Of a stretch of 64,000 nucleotides of DNA, positions 61,876 through 64,000 are shown one piece after another. Position 1 is the first letter of the stretch, and the number at the start of each line of letters is the position of its first letter. The DNA lies in NCBI GenBank assembly GCA_017983635.1, contig JAGOBA010000009.1, positions 62,001-126,000 of the forward strand. Direction: 5' to 3'. The notes beneath the pieces are model-generated. The model was not told the DNA's origin, ran no database searches, and saw nothing but the letters and a program-made list of their open reading frames with translations. A program made the position numbers and the translations under genes. The DNA comes from Alphaproteobacteria bacterium (GTDB lineage Bacteria; Pseudomonadota; Alphaproteobacteria; Micropepsales; Micropepsaceae).

Positions 61876-62480
61876 GCGCGCGGCAGGCGGTGGTTTCTCA
61901 GTTCGCGCGACCGCGCGGCGTGCTCGGGCGCATTGCGGGATGGATTCTTGCGACGCGCGGATCGAATGTGCTGCGTAATCGTTGGACCGTCGACCTATTG
62001 GATCCAAAAGACGGCGAAGTTGTGCTTGAGGCCGGGTGCGGGCCCGGGGTGGCGCTGAAACTGTGCCTTTCCCGGGCGAGCGTTCGAGCGGTTGGCGTCG
62101 ATCACTCGACGGTGATGATCGCGCAAGCAGGCAAGCGCAATCGCCAGGCAATTGGGGCGGGGCGCTTGAAGTTGTTTGAGGGGACGCTCGATGCGCTGCC
62201 GGATAGTTGGGGTCCGTTCGACAAAGCGTTTTCGATCAATGTGATCCAGTTCGTCGATCAAGCGGCCTTCATCGCCCGGGCAAAAGTACTGCTGAAGCCG
62301 GGCGGCACATTCGCCGCAACGTATCAACCGCGACATGCGAAGGCGACGCGCGCCAATGCACTGAATATGGCGGCGCGCCTGAGCCAGATGCTTTCCGCGC
62401 AGGGGTTTGTGTCGGTGCGGACGGAAGAGCTCGATCTGAAGCCCGTGCCCGCCGTGTGCGTGTTGGCGGTGCGCCGTTAG
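61872..62480 (+). CDS. Class I SAM-dependent methyltransferase
   Basis: A 202-residue methyltransferase. The SAM-binding motif is VVLEAGCGPGVALKLCL, followed by VRAVGVDHSTVMIAQA (acidic motif II) and DKAFSINVIQFVDQ, with LLKPGGTFAATYQP as motif IV. The substrate is not predictable; lipids or quinones are common for such short enzymes beside a hydroxylase. The start at 61872 is set by the ATGA overlap with the MarR gene. Last gene of the three-gene operon. Confidence 0.88.
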   Translation: MSARQAVVSQFARPRGVLGRIAGWILATRGSNVLRNRWTVDLLDPKDGEVVLEAGCGPGVALKLCLSRASVRAVGVDHSTVMIAQAGKRNRQAIGAGRLKLFEGTLDALPDSWGPFDKAFSINVIQFVDQAAFIARAKVLLKPGGTFAATYQPRHAKATRANALNMAARLSQMLSAQGFVSVRTEELDLKPVPAVCVLAVRR

Positions 62481-62483
62481 GTG

Positions 62484-63344
62484 CTAGCGCGGGCGGTCGC
62501 CGATGATGGTGACGCGTTCCATGCGGCGGACGGCAGGCCAGTAGTCGCTGGCGGCATAGTGCTGCGAGGCGCGGTTATCCCAGAAGGCAAGCGCGTTCAC
62601 GCTCCAGCGAAAGCGGCATTGGTATTCGGGGATCGCGGCCTGGGCGTAGAGATGTTTGAGGAGTGCGTCTGACTGCGAACGTTCCATGCCGACGATGTAT
62701 TGCGTGAAAGCGACGTTGACGTAGAGCGCCTTCTTGCCGGTCTCCGGGTGGGTGCGGACCACCGGGTGTTCGGCCTCCGGGAATTTCTTGTTGTACTCTT
62801 CGATCTCCGCTTGGCTCTTGCCTTGCTTGCGCAAGCGTTCGCGGAAATGGGCGAAGTCGTGGATCGCGGTCGCGCCGTCGATACGCGATTTCACGTCGTC
62901 GGTGAGACCGTCATAGGCTGCATACATATCGGCGAACAAAGTGTCCCCGCCGACGGGCGGAATCTCAAGCGAGCGCAGGATCGAGCCCAGCGACGGTTCG
63001 AGCCGCCAGGTGACATCCGAATGCCACGCGTTCTCGCGCCCGGGGCTTTCGCGGTTGTGCGTGATGGCGAGCACTTCCGGGTAGCCAGGTTTTTGTGGTG
63101 CGAACGGGTGGACTTCGAGTTCGCCGAAATTTCTGGCGAAGGCGACGTGTTGGTCGGTCGTGATGTCTTGGTCGCGGAAGAAGAGGACCTTCCAGTCGAG
63201 CAGTGCGGCGCGAATATCGCGCATCGTCGAGGAGTCCAGCGGGCGGCGGAGGTCGATGCCAGTCACTTCCGCACCGATCGTGGGCGTCAGCGGGTGAAGT
63301 TGGAGTGCGGCCGCTTCGGCTTTGCGCTGGACTTGTGTGGACAT
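62484..63344 (-). CDS. TauD/TfdA-family 2-oxoglutarate dioxygenase
   Basis: A 286-residue Fe(II)/2-oxoglutarate enzyme. The metal motif is AWHSDVTW (His, Asp), and the distal His with the 2-oxoglutarate Arg are in WDNRASQHYAASDYW and VRRMERV. Conserved PTIGAEVTGIDL and LFFRDQDITTDQHVAFARNFG are at the start. Family members hydroxylate sulfonates, sulfates or other acids, releasing sulfite or aldehyde; substrate unknown. The ATG at 63344 was preferred to an upstream in-frame start at 63371 as the domain starts there. It is divergent from the DUF2239 gene. Confidence 0.9.
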   Translation of the reverse strand: MSTQVQRKAEAAALQLHPLTPTIGAEVTGIDLRRPLDSSTMRDIRAALLDWKVLFFRDQDITTDQHVAFARNFGELEVHPFAPQKPGYPEVLAITHNRESPGRENAWHSDVTWRLEPSLGSILRSLEIPPVGGDTLFADMYAAYDGLTDDVKSRIDGATAIHDFAHFRERLRKQGKSQAEIEEYNKKFPEAEHPVVRTHPETGKKALYVNVAFTQYIVGMERSQSDALLKHLYAQAAIPEYQCRFRWSVNALAFWDNRASQHYAASDYWPAVRRMERVTIIGDRPR

Positions 63345-63426
63345 GCGACCCTCTCGGTTGTGCTTGAGCATTGGGCGCGGGAAGCATTGGTGTCAATGCG
63401 CGGGCCGAACCTAGCGGCGTGGGTGT

Positions 63427-63471
63427 TTTTACCCGGGTCATATTGACATCGCTATTTCACCCGGGTAAAAC
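63427..63471 (+). promoter_or_regulatory. Promoter embedded in paired ACCCGGGT palindromes
   Basis: TTTTACCCGGGT (63427-63438) and its reverse complement ACCCGGGTAAAA (63459-63470) flank TTGACA (63443-63448). A TAAAAC (63466-63471) lies exactly 17 bp beyond it. Each half contains the palindrome ACCCGGGT. The second half overlaps the -10 box, so a bound protein would block transcription. Transcription would start within a few bases of the ATG at 63480, giving an almost leaderless message. Confidence 0.75.
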
Positions 63472-63479
63472 TCCGCGCT

Positions 63480-64000
63480 ATGAGCGATCCTTTGGAAAAG
63501 AAGTGTACGGTGTTCGACGGCGTTCGGCGCGTGGCGTGGGGGCCTTTGGTTGAGGTTGCGGCGGCGTTCAAGAAGGCGGTGGAGAAGGGTGGGGGCGATG
63601 CTTTCCTTTTCGACGATGCCACCGGGCGGGCGTTCGATATCGATGTGCGCGGGACGCCGGGGGAGGTCGTGGCGCGGCTACGGCGGGTGTTTGGGCATGT
63701 GCCCGCTGAAGAAGCGCGCGGTCCTGGGCGACCGAAGCTCGGCGTCGTTGCGCGCGAGGTGACGTTGCTTCCGGCGCAGTGGGATTGGTTGGCGGCCCAG
63801 CCGGGAGGTGCTTCGGTGACCTTGCGCAAGCTGGTCGATGAGGCGCGGCGCGGTCCAAAGGCGCGCGCACGCGCGGCGCGCGATGCTGCCTATCATTTCA
63901 TGTCGGCGATGGCGGGTGACCGGCCAGGGTTCGAAGAGGCGTCGCGCGCTCTGTTCGCGGGCGACCGGGCGAAGCTCACGGCACAGATGGCACCGTGGCC
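63480..64000 (+). CDS. DUF2239-family protein, 3' end outside window
   Basis: The visible 173 codons match DUF2239: CTVFDGVRRVAWGPLVEVAAAFKKAV at the start, FLFDDATGRAFDIDVRG, then GPGRPKLGVVAREVTLLPAQWDWLAAQPGG and AAYHFMSAMAGDRPGFEEASRALFAGD. The GRPKLGVVAREVTL segment resembles ribbon-helix-helix-type regulators. Function not established. The promoter lies directly before the ATG. The end is cut by the window edge. Confidence 0.88.
   Translation, partial: MSDPLEKKCTVFDGVRRVAWGPLVEVAAAFKKAVEKGGGDAFLFDDATGRAFDIDVRGTPGEVVARLRRVFGHVPAEEARGPGRPKLGVVAREVTLLPAQWDWLAAQPGGASVTLRKLVDEARRGPKARARAARDAAYHFMSAMAGDRPGFEEASRALFAGDRAKLTAQMAPW

Overview
The window is a dense, high-GC chromosomal segment with short intergenic gaps and many ATGA start/stop overlaps. 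Gene content points to a heterotrophic alphaproteobacterium: a phasin-like protein with 3-hydroxybutyrate dehydrogenase, a CYP153-type P450, a DUF559 endonuclease, DUF2239, DUF2332 and DUF169 proteins, and a B12-riboswitch/BtuB operon. I cannot fix the order; Caulobacterales, Micropepsales or Sphingomonadales-like groups all seem possible. I saw no rRNA, tRNA, CRISPR array, integrase or transposase, so most of the window reads as ordinary chromosome.

Layout. 0-2 kb: VOC, cupin, ArsR and AHSA1 genes in one overlapping operon. 2-8 kb: phasin-like protein, SecDF fusion, DUF3089 hydrolase, EF-hand lipoprotein. 7.7-8.3 kb: a DUF559 endonuclease gene inside long imperfect inverted repeats. 8.3-11.2 kb: a second EF-hand protein divergent from an OmpR/histidine kinase pair. 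11.2-15.2 kb: a leftward run of SDR, class A beta-lactamase, CYP153-like P450 and DUF1295 membrane protein. 15.3-19.2 kb: a two-domain M16 peptidase, a CaiB/BaiF CoA-transferase remnant and a DUF169 protein. 19.3-25 kb: TPR lipoprotein, PrsW-type protease and a 976-residue secreted HExxH protein. 25.1-26.6 kb: a protein made almost wholly of about 44 nine- to eleven-residue repeats. 26.9-38.6 kb: prolyl oligopeptidase, amidase, enoyl-CoA hydratase, a secreted nuclease downstream of two related small membrane proteins, HpcH/HpaI aldolase, RhlE-type helicase and an orphan LuxR regulator.

38.6-42.2 kb is a cobalamin uptake operon: riboswitch, BtuB, an uncharacterised polytopic membrane protein and a cobalamin-binding protein with no visible signal peptide, and no BtuC or BtuD in the window. 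42.3-47.5 kb: adenylate cyclase, sterol-desaturase-type hydroxylase, and a leftward TRIC-SbtA-SbtB cluster for bicarbonate uptake. 47.5-57 kb: a PcfJ-domain protein behind a clear promoter and a 14-codon ORF, alpha/beta hydrolase, GST, DUF2235 protein, aspartate-semialdehyde dehydrogenase, a frameshifted DJ-1/PfpI gene, a globin, a TPR protein and a PLC/P1-nuclease-like protein fused to DUF4332. 57-64 kb: VOC, AraC regulator, 3-hydroxybutyrate dehydrogenase, DUF2332, a hydroxylase-MarR-methyltransferase operon behind two dyad operators, TauD/TfdA dioxygenase, and a DUF2239 gene behind a promoter embedded in paired ACCCGGGT palindromes.

The best leads for something undescribed are the inverted-repeat DUF559 cassette, the decapeptide-repeat protein, the paired small membrane proteins with a secreted nuclease, the membrane protein of the B12 operon, and the PcfJ leader ORF. 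All functions are read from motifs and remembered family features; no searches were run.
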